Shown piece after piece: positions 36,636-44,055 of a DNA stretch of 64,000 nt (its first letter is position 1; the number at the start of each line of letters is the position of its first letter). The DNA comes from Cupriavidus respiraculi. GTDB taxonomy: Bacteria; Pseudomonadota; Gammaproteobacteria; Burkholderiales; Burkholderiaceae. Location: positions 310,001-374,000 of the forward strand of contig NZ_CAJZAH010000003.1 in assembly GCF_914271545.1 (NCBI RefSeq). The letters run 5' to 3'. The notes under the pieces are model-generated. The model was not told the DNA's origin. It searched no databases and worked only from the letters and a program-made list of their open reading frames with translations. The position numbers and the translations under genes were made by a program.

Positions 36636-37268
36636 ATGACCGATTTCCAGCCCATCCAGCTGACCGCCCCCGCGCCGACGGAGCAGGCCGAAGACACCGC
36701 CCGCGCCGATTTATACGGCCTGTTTGCCACGCTGTTCTACCGGGCGCCGGATGCGGCGATGCTGCACCATATCGCTGCGAACCGTGCGGCGGACGAGGAC
36801 GCGGCGACGCCGCTGGGGCATGCCTGGAACGGGCTGTGCGACGCGGCCTCGACCACGAGCGCGGCCGAGGCCGACGACGAATACCAGCGGCTGTTCGTCG
36901 GGGTCGGCAAGCCGGACGTCTTTCTCTATGGCTCGTATTACGTGGCGGGCTTTCTGAACGAGCGGCCGCTGGTGGCGCTGCGCGAGGATCTGGCGCGTTA
37001 CGGGCTGGAGCGCCACGACGATGTCAGCGAGACCGAGGACCATATCGCCACGCTATGCGAGGTGATGCGCTTCCTGGTGGCCGGCGACGATTTGTCGGTG
37101 TCCAACCTGGGCGAGCAGCAGCGTTTTTTTGCCCGTCATGTGCAGCCCTGGGCCGAGACGCTGTGCGACACCATCGCCAATCACCCGCAGGCGCGCTTCT
37201 ATGCGAGCGCGGCGGAATTGCTCAAGGCGTTCGTCGCGGTCGAGGCGGTGGCACTGGAAATGAATTGA
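36636..37268 (+). CDS. TorD/DmsD-family molybdoenzyme chaperone
   Basis: A 210-residue all-helical cytoplasmic chaperone of the TorD family, which binds Tat signal peptides of molybdoenzymes and helps cofactor loading before export. Visible signatures: ARADLYGLFATLFYRAPD near the N terminus, DEYQRLFVGVGKPDVFLYGSYY in the middle and DHIATLCEVMRFLVAGDD (the DH/EPxDH-equivalent hinge). The start at 36636 has GAG upstream (ACGAG). Its client is almost certainly the Tat-dependent formate dehydrogenase encoded just downstream. A 185-bp AT-rich gap separates it from that operon. Confidence 0.88.
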   Translation: MTDFQPIQLTAPAPTEQAEDTARADLYGLFATLFYRAPDAAMLHHIAANRAADEDAATPLGHAWNGLCDAASTTSAAEADDEYQRLFVGVGKPDVFLYGSYYVAGFLNERPLVALREDLARYGLERHDDVSETEDHIATLCEVMRFLVAGDDLSVSNLGEQQRFFARHVQPWAETLCDTIANHPQARFYASAAELLKAFVAVEAVALEMN

Positions 37269-37384
37269 TGCATCGCGGCGAGCGGTTAATCAAAATCGCG
37301 TCGCGCTGTCAAGGATTTGTGCAACGCGGAACGTTGCTCAAAGTAAGGAAAAACCCGTGGTTAGCATGGTCTTTCGTTTCATAT

Positions 37385-37441
37385 CAATCTAGAATACGCA
37401 AAACAATACATAACTAGATTGGTAATCGGTAGGTCATTACC
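37385..37441. promoter_or_regulatory. AT-rich inverted repeats upstream of the formate dehydrogenase operon
   Basis: CAATCTAG (37385-37392) and CTAGATTG (37414-37421) form an 8-bp inverted repeat with a 21-bp spacer, and the adjoining GGTAAT / ATTACC (37421-37426, 37436-37441) forms a second. The 37300-37440 stretch is markedly more AT-rich than its surroundings. This is where an operator and promoter for the operon would be expected; possible -10 boxes (TAGAAT at 37390, CATAAC at 37409) lack a clear -35. The regulator is not encoded in the window. Confidence 0.45.
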
Positions 37442-37453
37442 GAGGAGCCCCAC

Positions 37454-37663
37454 ATGAAAGAGAAACAGCATCGGGTCGCACGTCGTCATTTTCTGGCTGG
37501 CGCAGGCGTTGTTGCCGCCGCCGCCGGCACCGCGGCCCTGACCTCGCGCGTTCCGTCCGCGCCTACACCCGTGGCCTCCCTCCCGGAGGTCGAGCCCAGC
37601 GACAGCAAGGGCTACCGGGTTTCAGAACACATTCGAAAGTACTACCGAACGACGCTGGTGTGA
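37454..37663 (+). CDS. Small Tat-signal protein of the formate dehydrogenase region
   Basis: A 69-residue protein of a family known only from formate dehydrogenase loci (formate dehydrogenase region Tat-target protein). It carries a Tat-like signal: RVARRHFLAGAGVVAAAAGTAAL at residues 7-29, with the twin arginines at about residues 10-11. The mature part is about 35 residues and ends GYRVSEHIRKYYRTTLV, a conserved tyrosine/basic tail. A GAGGAG ribosome site lies 6 bases upstream of the ATG. It is the first gene of the dehydrogenase operon, 60 bp before the alpha subunit. It might occupy the Tat route together with the enzyme or be a small exported subunit; its role is unknown. Confidence 0.88.
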   Translation: MKEKQHRVARRHFLAGAGVVAAAAGTAALTSRVPSAPTPVASLPEVEPSDSKGYRVSEHIRKYYRTTLV

Positions 37664-37723
37664 TCGGCGCCGCGTTGATACGCGGCGTTTTTCCGCTTTC
37701 GTTCGACTCTGAGGTGAGACGAC

Positions 37724-40700
37724 ATGATCTTGACCCGCAAGCGTGCGGCGCAGGCCGGCGCATCCACGCAATCCGCTGACGCGCTGGTTGCCCGGGCACA
37801 TACCGCCGCAACGTCTTCTGCCGGCCGCCTGTCGGCGCGGCTGTCCGCCAGCCTGGCCGGCGCGATGCCGACCATGGACCGCCGCAGCTTCCTGAAGCGC
37901 TCGGGCATTGGCGTGGGCGCCGGCCTGGCGGCATCGCAGCTGAACCTGATCCGCAAGGCCGATGCGGCCGACGGCAAGGCCGCCGGCACCGGCGGCGGCG
38001 ATATCGTGGTGCGCCGCACGGTCTGCGGCCACTGCTCGGTGGGCTGCGCGGTCGATGCCGTGGTGCAGAACGGCGTGTGGGTACGGCAGGAGCCGGTGTT
38101 CGATTCGCCCATCAACATGGGTGCCCACTGCGCCAAGGGCGCGGCGCTGCGCGAGCACGGCCACGGCGAATACCGCCTGAAGTATCCGATGAAGCTGGTC
38201 AACGGCAAGTACCAGCGCATCAGCTGGGACCAGGCGCTCGACGAGATCACGGCGAAGATGAAGACAATCCGCCAGGAGACCGGCCCGGATTCGATGTTCT
38301 TCGTCGGCTCGTCCAAGCACAACAACGAGCAGTCGTATCTGCTGCGCAAGTGGGTGTCGTTCTTCGGCACCAACAATACCGACCACCAGGCGCGTATCTG
38401 CCACTCCACCACCGTGGCGGGCGTGGCGAATACCTGGGGCTACGGCGCGATGACGAACTCGTACAACGATATGCAGAACGCCAAGGCGGCGTTGTATATC
38501 GGTTCGAACGCGGCCGAAGCGCACCCCGTGTCGATGCTGCATCTGCTGCACGCCAAGGAAAACGGCTGCAAAGTGATCGTGGTCGATCCGCGCTACACCC
38601 GCACGGCCGCCAAGGCGGAACAGTACGTACGCATTCGCTCGGGCACCGATATCGCTTTCCTGTTCGGCGTGATGTACCACATCTTCCAGAACGGCTGGGA
38701 AGACAAGAAGTACATCAACGACCGCGTCTATGGCATGGACAAGGTCCGCGAGGAAGTCCTCGCCAAGTGGACCCCGGACAAGGTCGAGGAAGTCTGCGGC
38801 GTGCCCGAGGCGCAGGTGTTCAAGGTCGCCGAGACCATGGCCATGAACCGTCCCAGCACGCTGGTGTGGTGCATGGGCCAGACCCAGCACACGATCGGCA
38901 ATGCCATCGTGCGCGCGTCGTGCCTGGTGCAGCTGGCGCTGGGCAATATCGGCGTGTCCGGTGGCGGCGCGAATATCTTCCGCGGCCACGACAACGTGCA
39001 GGGCGCGACCGACGTCGGCCCGAACCCGGACTCGCTGCCGGGCTACTACGGCCTGGCGACCGGCGCCTGGAAGCACTACGCGGCGGTGTGGGACGTCGAC
39101 TACGAGTGGATCAAGAAGCAGTACGTCTCGCAGGCGATGATGGAGAAGTCCGGTACCACGGTATCGCGCTGGATCGACATCGTCACCGAGAAGAACGAGC
39201 TGATCGACCAGGACAACAACGTGCGCGGCGTGTTCTTCTGGGGCCATGCCCCGAACTCGCAGACGCGCGGCCTGGAAATGAAGAAGGCGCTGGACAAGCT
39301 GGACCTGCTGGTGGTGATCGACCCGTACCCGTCGGCGACCGCGGCCATGGCCAACATGCCGCCGGCCGAGGGCGACAAGGTCAATCCGAACCGCGCGGTC
39401 TACCTGCTGCCGGCCGCGACGCAGTTCGAGACCTCGGGTTCGTGCACCGCGTCCAACCGCTCGCTGCAATGGCGCGAGAAGGTCATCGAGCCGCTGTTCG
39501 AATCGATGCCCGATCACACGATCATGCAGGCCTTCGCCGACAAGCTCGGCTTTGGCAAGGAGCTGTCCAAGCACTACAAGATGATCGAGGTCAAGCGCGC
39601 GGGCCGCACCTGGGCCGAGCCCGAGGTGGAATCGATCCTGCGGGAGATCAACCGCTCGAACTGGACCATCGGCTACACCGGCCAGTCGCCGGAGCGCCTG
39701 AAGGCCCATATGCGCAACATGCATATGTTCGACGTGAAGACGCTGCGCTGCAAAGGCGGCAAGGACGCGGCCACGGGCTATGACATCACGGGCGACTACT
39801 TCGGGCTGCCGTGGCCGTGCTACGGCACGCCGGAACTGAAGCACCCGGGCTCGCCGAACCTGTACGACACCACCCGCCACGTGATGGACGGAGGCGGCAA
39901 CTTCCGCGCGAACTTCGGCGTGGAGCGCGAGGGCGTGTCGCTGCTGGCCGAGGACGGCTCGCATTCCGTGGGCGCCGAGATCACGACCGGCTATCCCGAA
40001 TTCGACCACGTGCTGCTGAAGAAGCTGGGCTGGTGGGACGAACTCACCGACGCCGAGAAGAAGGCCGCGGAAGGCAAGAACTGGAAGACCGACCTGTCCG
40101 GCGGCATCCAGCGCGTCGTCATGAAGAACCATGGCTGCCATCCGTTTGGCAACGCCAAGGCGCGTGCCGTGGTGTGGAACTTCCCCGATGCAATCCCGCA
40201 GCACCGGGAGCCGCTGTACTCGACGCGACCCGACATGGTCGCCAAGTACCCGACCCACGACGACAAGATGGCGTTCTGGCGCCTGCCGACGCTGTACAAG
40301 TCGGTGCAGCAGCGCAACATCGAGAACAAGCTCTATGAGAAATTCCCGATCATCCTGACGTCGGGCCGTCTGGTGGAGTACGAGGGCGGCGGCGAGGAAA
40401 CCCGTTCGAACCCGTGGCTGGCGGAGCTGCAGCAGGAGAACTTCGTCGAGGTGAATCCGCGCGCCGCCGCGGCCCGCGGCATCCGCAACGGCGACTACTG
40501 CTGGGTGTCGACGCCGACCGGTGCGCGCCTGAAGGTGCGCGCCCTGGTGACGGAGCGCGTCGGCGAGGACACGGCATTCATCCCGTTCCACTTCTCCGGC
40601 TGGTGGCAGGGCAAGGACATGAAGGACTACTACCCCGAAGGCGCGATGCCCATCGTGCGGGGCGAGGCGGTCAACACCGCCACAACCTACGGCTATGACT

Positions 40701-40759
40701 CGGTGACCATGATGCAGGAAACCAAGACCACCATTTGCCAGATCGAGCGTTTCGCATAA
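37724..40759 (+). CDS. fdhA: Formate dehydrogenase alpha subunit (molybdopterin, Tat-exported)
   Basis: Catalytic subunit (1011 residues) that oxidises formate to CO2 with a molybdenum or tungsten bis-pterin cofactor. A Tat motif MDRRSFLKRSGIGVG begins near residue 51, after an unusual 50-residue N-terminal stretch; internal ATGs at 37865 and 37874 could shorten this, but GAGGTGAG precedes 37724. The first 4Fe-4S site is CGHCSVGC with a later HCAKGAA. The metal ligand is Cys226 in QARICHSTTVAG, where E. coli FdnG has selenocysteine. The C-terminal pterin domain ends near GWWQGKDMKDYYPEGAMPI. The beta subunit starts 15 bp later. The mature enzyme faces the periplasm. Confidence 0.95.
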   Translation: MILTRKRAAQAGASTQSADALVARAHTAATSSAGRLSARLSASLAGAMPTMDRRSFLKRSGIGVGAGLAASQLNLIRKADAADGKAAGTGGGDIVVRRTVCGHCSVGCAVDAVVQNGVWVRQEPVFDSPINMGAHCAKGAALREHGHGEYRLKYPMKLVNGKYQRISWDQALDEITAKMKTIRQETGPDSMFFVGSSKHNNEQSYLLRKWVSFFGTNNTDHQARICHSTTVAGVANTWGYGAMTNSYNDMQNAKAALYIGSNAAEAHPVSMLHLLHAKENGCKVIVVDPRYTRTAAKAEQYVRIRSGTDIAFLFGVMYHIFQNGWEDKKYINDRVYGMDKVREEVLAKWTPDKVEEVCGVPEAQVFKVAETMAMNRPSTLVWCMGQTQHTIGNAIVRASCLVQLALGNIGVSGGGANIFRGHDNVQGATDVGPNPDSLPGYYGLATGAWKHYAAVWDVDYEWIKKQYVSQAMMEKSGTTVSRWIDIVTEKNELIDQDNNVRGVFFWGHAPNSQTRGLEMKKALDKLDLLVVIDPYPSATAAMANMPPAEGDKVNPNRAVYLLPAATQFETSGSCTASNRSLQWREKVIEPLFESMPDHTIMQAFADKLGFGKELSKHYKMIEVKRAGRTWAEPEVESILREINRSNWTIGYTGQSPERLKAHMRNMHMFDVKTLRCKGGKDAATGYDITGDYFGLPWPCYGTPELKHPGSPNLYDTTRHVMDGGGNFRANFGVEREGVSLLAEDGSHSVGAEITTGYPEFDHVLLKKLGWWDELTDAEKKAAEGKNWKTDLSGGIQRVVMKNHGCHPFGNAKARAVVWNFPDAIPQHREPLYSTRPDMVAKYPTHDDKMAFWRLPTLYKSVQQRNIENKLYEKFPIILTSGRLVEYEGGGEETRSNPWLAELQQENFVEVNPRAAAARGIRNGDYCWVSTPTGARLKVRALVTERVGEDTAFIPFHFSGWWQGKDMKDYYPEGAMPIVRGEAVNTATTYGYDSVTMMQETKTTICQIERFA

Positions 40760-40774
40760 GGGCGGGGAAAGACA

Positions 40775-41437
40775 ATGGCACGCATGAAATTTATCTGTGA
40801 CGCCGAGCGTTGCATCGAATGCAACAGCTGCGTCACCGCTTGCAAGAACGAGCACGAGGTTCCCTGGGGCGTCAACCGCCGCCGCGTGGTCACCGTCAAC
40901 GACGGCGTCCAGGGCGCGGAAAAGTCCATCTCGGTCGCGTGCATGCACTGTTCGGACGCGCCGTGCATGGCGGTCTGCCCGGTGGACTGCTTCTACCGCA
41001 CGGACGACGGCGTGGTGTTGCATGACAAGGACGTCTGCATCGGCTGCGGCTACTGCTCGTACGCCTGCCCGTTCGGCGCGCCGCAGTTCCCGAGCACCGG
41101 AACCTTCGGCGTGCGCGGCAAGATGGACAAATGCACGTTCTGCGCGGGCGGTCCGGAAGCCAACGGCTCCGAGGCCGAGTTCGACAAGTACGGCCGCAAC
41201 CGCCTCGCGGAAGGCAAGCTGCCACTGTGCGCGGAGATGTGCTCGACCAAGGCGCTGCTCGGCGGCGACGGCGATGTGATCGCCGACATCCTGCGCAATC
41301 GTGTGATCAAGCGCGGCACCGGCGGCGACGTGTTCGGCTGGGGCACCGCGTATGGCAAGCCGACCAACGGACAGGGCGCGGCCGTCAGCCCCGCACCGGC
41401 AGGCACCCCCGCGCCGACCGGAGGCCAGCCGTCATGA
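40775..41437 (+). CDS. fdh3B: Formate dehydrogenase beta subunit (four 4Fe-4S ferredoxin type)
   Basis: Electron-transfer subunit (220 residues) of the FDH3 type. Four cysteine groups follow the DMSO-reductase/FdnH pattern: CIECNSCVTACKNEHEVP (about 14-31), CMHCSDAPCMAVCP (near 60), CIGCGYCSYACPFGAPQFP (near 90) and CTFC plus CAEMC (near 120-150). It has no signal peptide, so it should be exported bound to the alpha subunit, and unlike E. coli FdnH it has no C-terminal membrane helix. The C terminus is a Pro/Ala/Gly tail. Its TGA overlaps the ATG of the small lipoprotein gene by four bases. Confidence 0.93.
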   Translation: MARMKFICDAERCIECNSCVTACKNEHEVPWGVNRRRVVTVNDGVQGAEKSISVACMHCSDAPCMAVCPVDCFYRTDDGVVLHDKDVCIGCGYCSYACPFGAPQFPSTGTFGVRGKMDKCTFCAGGPEANGSEAEFDKYGRNRLAEGKLPLCAEMCSTKALLGGDGDVIADILRNRVIKRGTGGDVFGWGTAYGKPTNGQGAAVSPAPAGTPAPTGGQPS

Positions 41438-41667
41438 AAGCCACCGTCCTGATGCTGCTCGCTGGCGGCGCGATGGCGCTCGCCGGCTGTGGAGAAAAGC
41501 CGCAGACCATCAGCGCCTCGCACAAGAAGTCCGATGCGCAGTCGTGGCAGGGCGCGCCCAACGATCCCTATGTGGTGAAGGGGTGGACGGCGGGCGACCA
41601 GACCAGCTGGCACAACCAGATCCGCGAGCGCAACCAGTACCAGAACGAATACAAGCGGATCCAATGA
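41434..41667 (+). CDS. Small lipoprotein embedded in the formate dehydrogenase operon
   Basis: A 77-residue protein with a clear lipoprotein signal: MKATVLMLLAGGAMALAGC, the modified cysteine at residue 19. The mature 59 residues are polar (GEKPQTISASHKKSDAQSW, then GAPNDPYVVKGWTAGDQTSW and a charged IRERNQYQNEYKRIQ end). I do not recognise the family. It overlaps the beta gene by 4 bases (ATGA) and precedes the gamma gene by 70 bp, so it is very likely made with the enzyme. It may be an extra small subunit or tether at the periplasmic membrane face; this is inference. Confidence 0.82.
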   Translation: MKATVLMLLAGGAMALAGCGEKPQTISASHKKSDAQSWQGAPNDPYVVKGWTAGDQTSWHNQIRERNQYQNEYKRIQ

Positions 41668-41737
41668 GGACCTGCCTGGACCCAGTCAGGATCCGTGGCG
41701 CCGGCCCAGCCGGTGTCCGCAGTCCGAAGGAGTGCAC

Positions 41738-42970
41738 ATGATCGCCAAGCTGATTCCGGCGCTGTCGGGCCGCATGGCCGCCGCCGCTTGCGCGCTGGCG
41801 CTGCTCGCGCCGGTGGGCGGCGCGCTGGCGCAATCGGAACCGGCGGCTCAGCCCGCGGTGAAGGAAGCTGCGCAGTCGGCGCCGCCGAAGACGATGCAGC
41901 CGACCGTCGGTTCGACGGCGGACACCAACAACCCGGCGACCCACCCGTCGCAGCCGCTGGCGGGCATCGCCTCGCAGAACATCTTCGACGTGCCGCAGCG
42001 GGATATCGCGGCCGAGGCCCGCGAGCAGCAGTCGCGCACCGTCACGCAGCCCGGCAACAATGCGCCGGTCTGGCGCGAGATCAATTCGGACCAGCGGCAC
42101 TACAGCAGCCTGCCGGACAAGGAAGCGGGCGTGCTGATCCAGCGTACCGGCCAGTCATGGCGCCTGTTCCGCAACGGCGTGATCACGGTGTGGGGTGGCT
42201 GGCTGCTGGTGCTGGTGCCTGCCGCCATCCTGGCGTTCTTCGTCTGGAAGGGCACCATCCCGCTGAAGTCGCCGCGCACCGGCCGCATGATCGAGCGCTT
42301 CACGCCGCTGGAGCGCATCGTCCACTGGACCATGGCGATCGCCTTCGTCGTGCTGGCGGTCTCGGGCATCGTGATGCTGTTCGGCAAGCATTTCCTGTTG
42401 CCGCTGATGGGGCACACGCTGTTCGGCTGGCTGACCTACCTCCTGAAGAACGTCCATAACCTGGTGGGGCCGGTCTTCACGCTGTCGCTGATCGTCGGCT
42501 TCGTCATCTTCGTGCGCGACAACCTGCCAAGCCGCGACGACGTGCGCTGGGTGACCAGCCTGGGCGGCATCGTGTCGGGCAAGCATGTGCCGAGCGGGCG
42601 CTTCAACGCCGGCGAGAAGGCATGGTTCTGGGGCGGCCTGTTCCTGCTGGGACTCATCGTGTCGGCCTCCGGCTGGGTGCTGGACATGATCGTGCCGGGC
42701 ATGGACTACTACCGTTCCACGATGCAGATCGCCAACGTGATCCACGGCATCGCCGCGATCGTGATGATGGCGATCTCCTTCGGCCATATCTACATGGGTA
42801 CGGTCGGCATGGAAGGCGCCTATCGCGCGATGCGCGACGGCTACGTGGACGAGGCCTGGGCCAAGGAGCACCACGAGTTGTGGTACGACGATATCAAGGC
42901 CGGCAAGATTCCGGCGCAGCGCACCGTTCCCCGCGACGGCACGGCGTCGGCGCGCACGACCGAGGCATGA
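41738..42970 (+). CDS. Formate dehydrogenase gamma subunit (cytochrome b556 type)
   Basis: Membrane anchor (410 residues) that passes electrons from formate oxidation to quinone through two b haems. A signal peptide (residues about 1-33, ending GGALAQS) precedes a periplasmic Pro/Ala-rich region to about residue 140, then a helix (GGWLLVLVPAAILAFFVWKG) and the four-helix haem bundle: PLERIVHWTMAIAFVVLAVSG, VHNLVGPVFTLSLIVGFVIF, WFWGGLFLLGLIVSASGWVL and IHGIAAIVMMAISFGHIYMG. The listed start is ATG at 41738, five bases after GGAG; a GTG two codons earlier is the frame's first start. The C terminus (EAWAKEHHELWYDD) is typical of the family. A UUCG terminator follows. Confidence 0.92.
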   Translation: MIAKLIPALSGRMAAAACALALLAPVGGALAQSEPAAQPAVKEAAQSAPPKTMQPTVGSTADTNNPATHPSQPLAGIASQNIFDVPQRDIAAEAREQQSRTVTQPGNNAPVWREINSDQRHYSSLPDKEAGVLIQRTGQSWRLFRNGVITVWGGWLLVLVPAAILAFFVWKGTIPLKSPRTGRMIERFTPLERIVHWTMAIAFVVLAVSGIVMLFGKHFLLPLMGHTLFGWLTYLLKNVHNLVGPVFTLSLIVGFVIFVRDNLPSRDDVRWVTSLGGIVSGKHVPSGRFNAGEKAWFWGGLFLLGLIVSASGWVLDMIVPGMDYYRSTMQIANVIHGIAAIVMMAISFGHIYMGTVGMEGAYRAMRDGYVDEAWAKEHHELWYDDIKAGKIPAQRTVPRDGTASARTTEA

Positions 42971-42993
42971 GCATCCCCGCGCCCTGAGCCAAG

Positions 42994-43013
42994 AGGGGCG
43001 CTTCGGCGCCCCT
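42994..43013 (+). terminator. UUCG-capped hairpin after the formate dehydrogenase gamma gene
   Basis: AGGGGCGC-TTCG-GCGCCCCT, a perfect 8-bp stem with a UUCG tetraloop, 23 bp past the gamma stop. It is followed by TCGTTCG rather than a solid T-run. It probably ends or attenuates the operon before the small periplasmic protein gene. Confidence 0.6.
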
Positions 43014-43051
43014 TCGTTCGCGGGCGCAACGACAATAACAAGGACCCTGAG

Positions 43052-43414
43052 ATGATCCGCACCCTCCTTACCGTCGCTCTGTCGCTCGGCAGCGCTGCCG
43101 CGCTGGCCAAGCTGCCCCCGCCCACCGAGGCCCAGCAGCTCAAGGCGGAGCAGGCCAAGGCCAAGACCGCCTGGTCGGACAAGGTCGCCGCCTACCAGCT
43201 GTGCCGCGCCCAGGAACGTGCCGCGGCACGCTATCTTGGCGGCATGAAGTCCAAGGGCAAGGACGTGCCGGCTCCGGTGCCGACCGCGCCGTGCGCGGAC
43301 CCGGGCCCGTTCGACGCACCGGCAGTGGCCGACGCGGCCAAGACCGCCGGCGGCCCCCTGACCGCCCCCGTCGGCGCGCCTTCCACCCAGAAGAGTTCGG
43401 CCGCGGCGCGCTGA
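43052..43414 (+). CDS. Small periplasmic protein of unknown function
   Basis: A 120-residue exported protein; I do not recognise the family. A signal peptide (MIRTLLTVALSLGSAAALAK) is followed by a charged, helical segment (PPPTEAQQLKAEQAKAKTAWSD to about residue 55) with one cysteine in YQLCRAQERAAARYL. A second cysteine follows in APCADPGPF, and the C-terminal third is a Pro/Ala/Gly tail. The two cysteines could form a disulfide in the periplasm. It lies between the dehydrogenase operon and sodC, 81 bp after the gamma stop, and may be expressed from read-through. Confidence 0.75.
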   Translation: MIRTLLTVALSLGSAAALAKLPPPTEAQQLKAEQAKAKTAWSDKVAAYQLCRAQERAAARYLGGMKSKGKDVPAPVPTAPCADPGPFDAPAVADAAKTAGGPLTAPVGAPSTQKSSAAAR

Positions 43415-43469
43415 GCGGGTGGATGGGCGGTACAATCCCCGCGGACAACACCGCGAGAGGAGGTTCTGC

Positions 43470-43991
43470 ATGAAACGCGTACTTTTCGGTCTGGCAATCG
43501 TGGGCACCCTGGCTGGCTGCTCGCACATGGGCATGGGCGGCGGTGAATCGGCGTCGGCCAAGCTGGCACCCAAGAGCGGCTCGGCCACGCAAGGCACGGT
43601 GACGTTCACCCAGCATGGCGACCATGTCATGGTGAAGGCCGAGGTGACAGGCCTCTCGCCCAACAGCGAGCATGGCTTCCACGTGCACGAGAAGGGCGAC
43701 TGCTCGGCACCGGACGCGATGAGCGCAGGCGGCCACTTCAATCCCGGCGGCAAGCCGCACGGCTCCAGTTCCGCTCCCGAACACCACGCCGGCGACATGC
43801 CGAACCTGAAGGCCGACGCCAACGGGCGGGCCCAAGCCACGTTCCACCTGACCGGCGTCACGGTGGCACCCGGACCGAACAGCGTCGTGGGCCGCGCCGC
43901 GGTGGTCCACAAGGACCCCGACGACTACAAGACCCAGCCCACCGGCAACTCCGGCGGCCGCATCGCCTGCGGCGTCATCGCCAAGTCCTGA
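43470..43991 (+). CDS. sodC: Cu,Zn superoxide dismutase (lipoprotein)
   Basis: Periplasmic Cu,Zn superoxide dismutase (173 residues) that removes superoxide. The N-terminal signal ends in a lipobox (GTLAGC, Cys16-17 region), so the enzyme is probably lipid-anchored. Metal ligands are seen in HGFHVHEKGDC (two copper histidines and a disulfide cysteine), GGHFNPGGKPHG and HHAGDMPNL (zinc site), VVHKDPDDY (copper histidine) and the second disulfide cysteine in GGRIACGVI. GAGAGGAGG is an excellent ribosome site. It sits between the formate dehydrogenase genes and fdhD. Confidence 0.94.
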   Translation: MKRVLFGLAIVGTLAGCSHMGMGGGESASAKLAPKSGSATQGTVTFTQHGDHVMVKAEVTGLSPNSEHGFHVHEKGDCSAPDAMSAGGHFNPGGKPHGSSSAPEHHAGDMPNLKADANGRAQATFHLTGVTVAPGPNSVVGRAAVVHKDPDDYKTQPTGNSGGRIACGVIAKS

Positions 43992-44055
43992 CGGGCATCG
44001 GACCGGCTCGCCGCCGGTCCCTCCCTTTCCGGGCGAAGTCCTTTTCCACTTTCCC

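Noticed and set aside
37360-37396. Sigma-54 promoter for the formate dehydrogenase operon
   Set aside because: No GG-N10-GC pair with the expected TGGCAC/TTGC boxes is present in the gap.
37622-41023. Minus-strand open frame of about 1130 codons opposite the formate dehydrogenase alpha gene
   Set aside because: Antisense shadow of a strongly conserved enzyme; no motif, and composition is that of reverse-complemented GC-rich codons.
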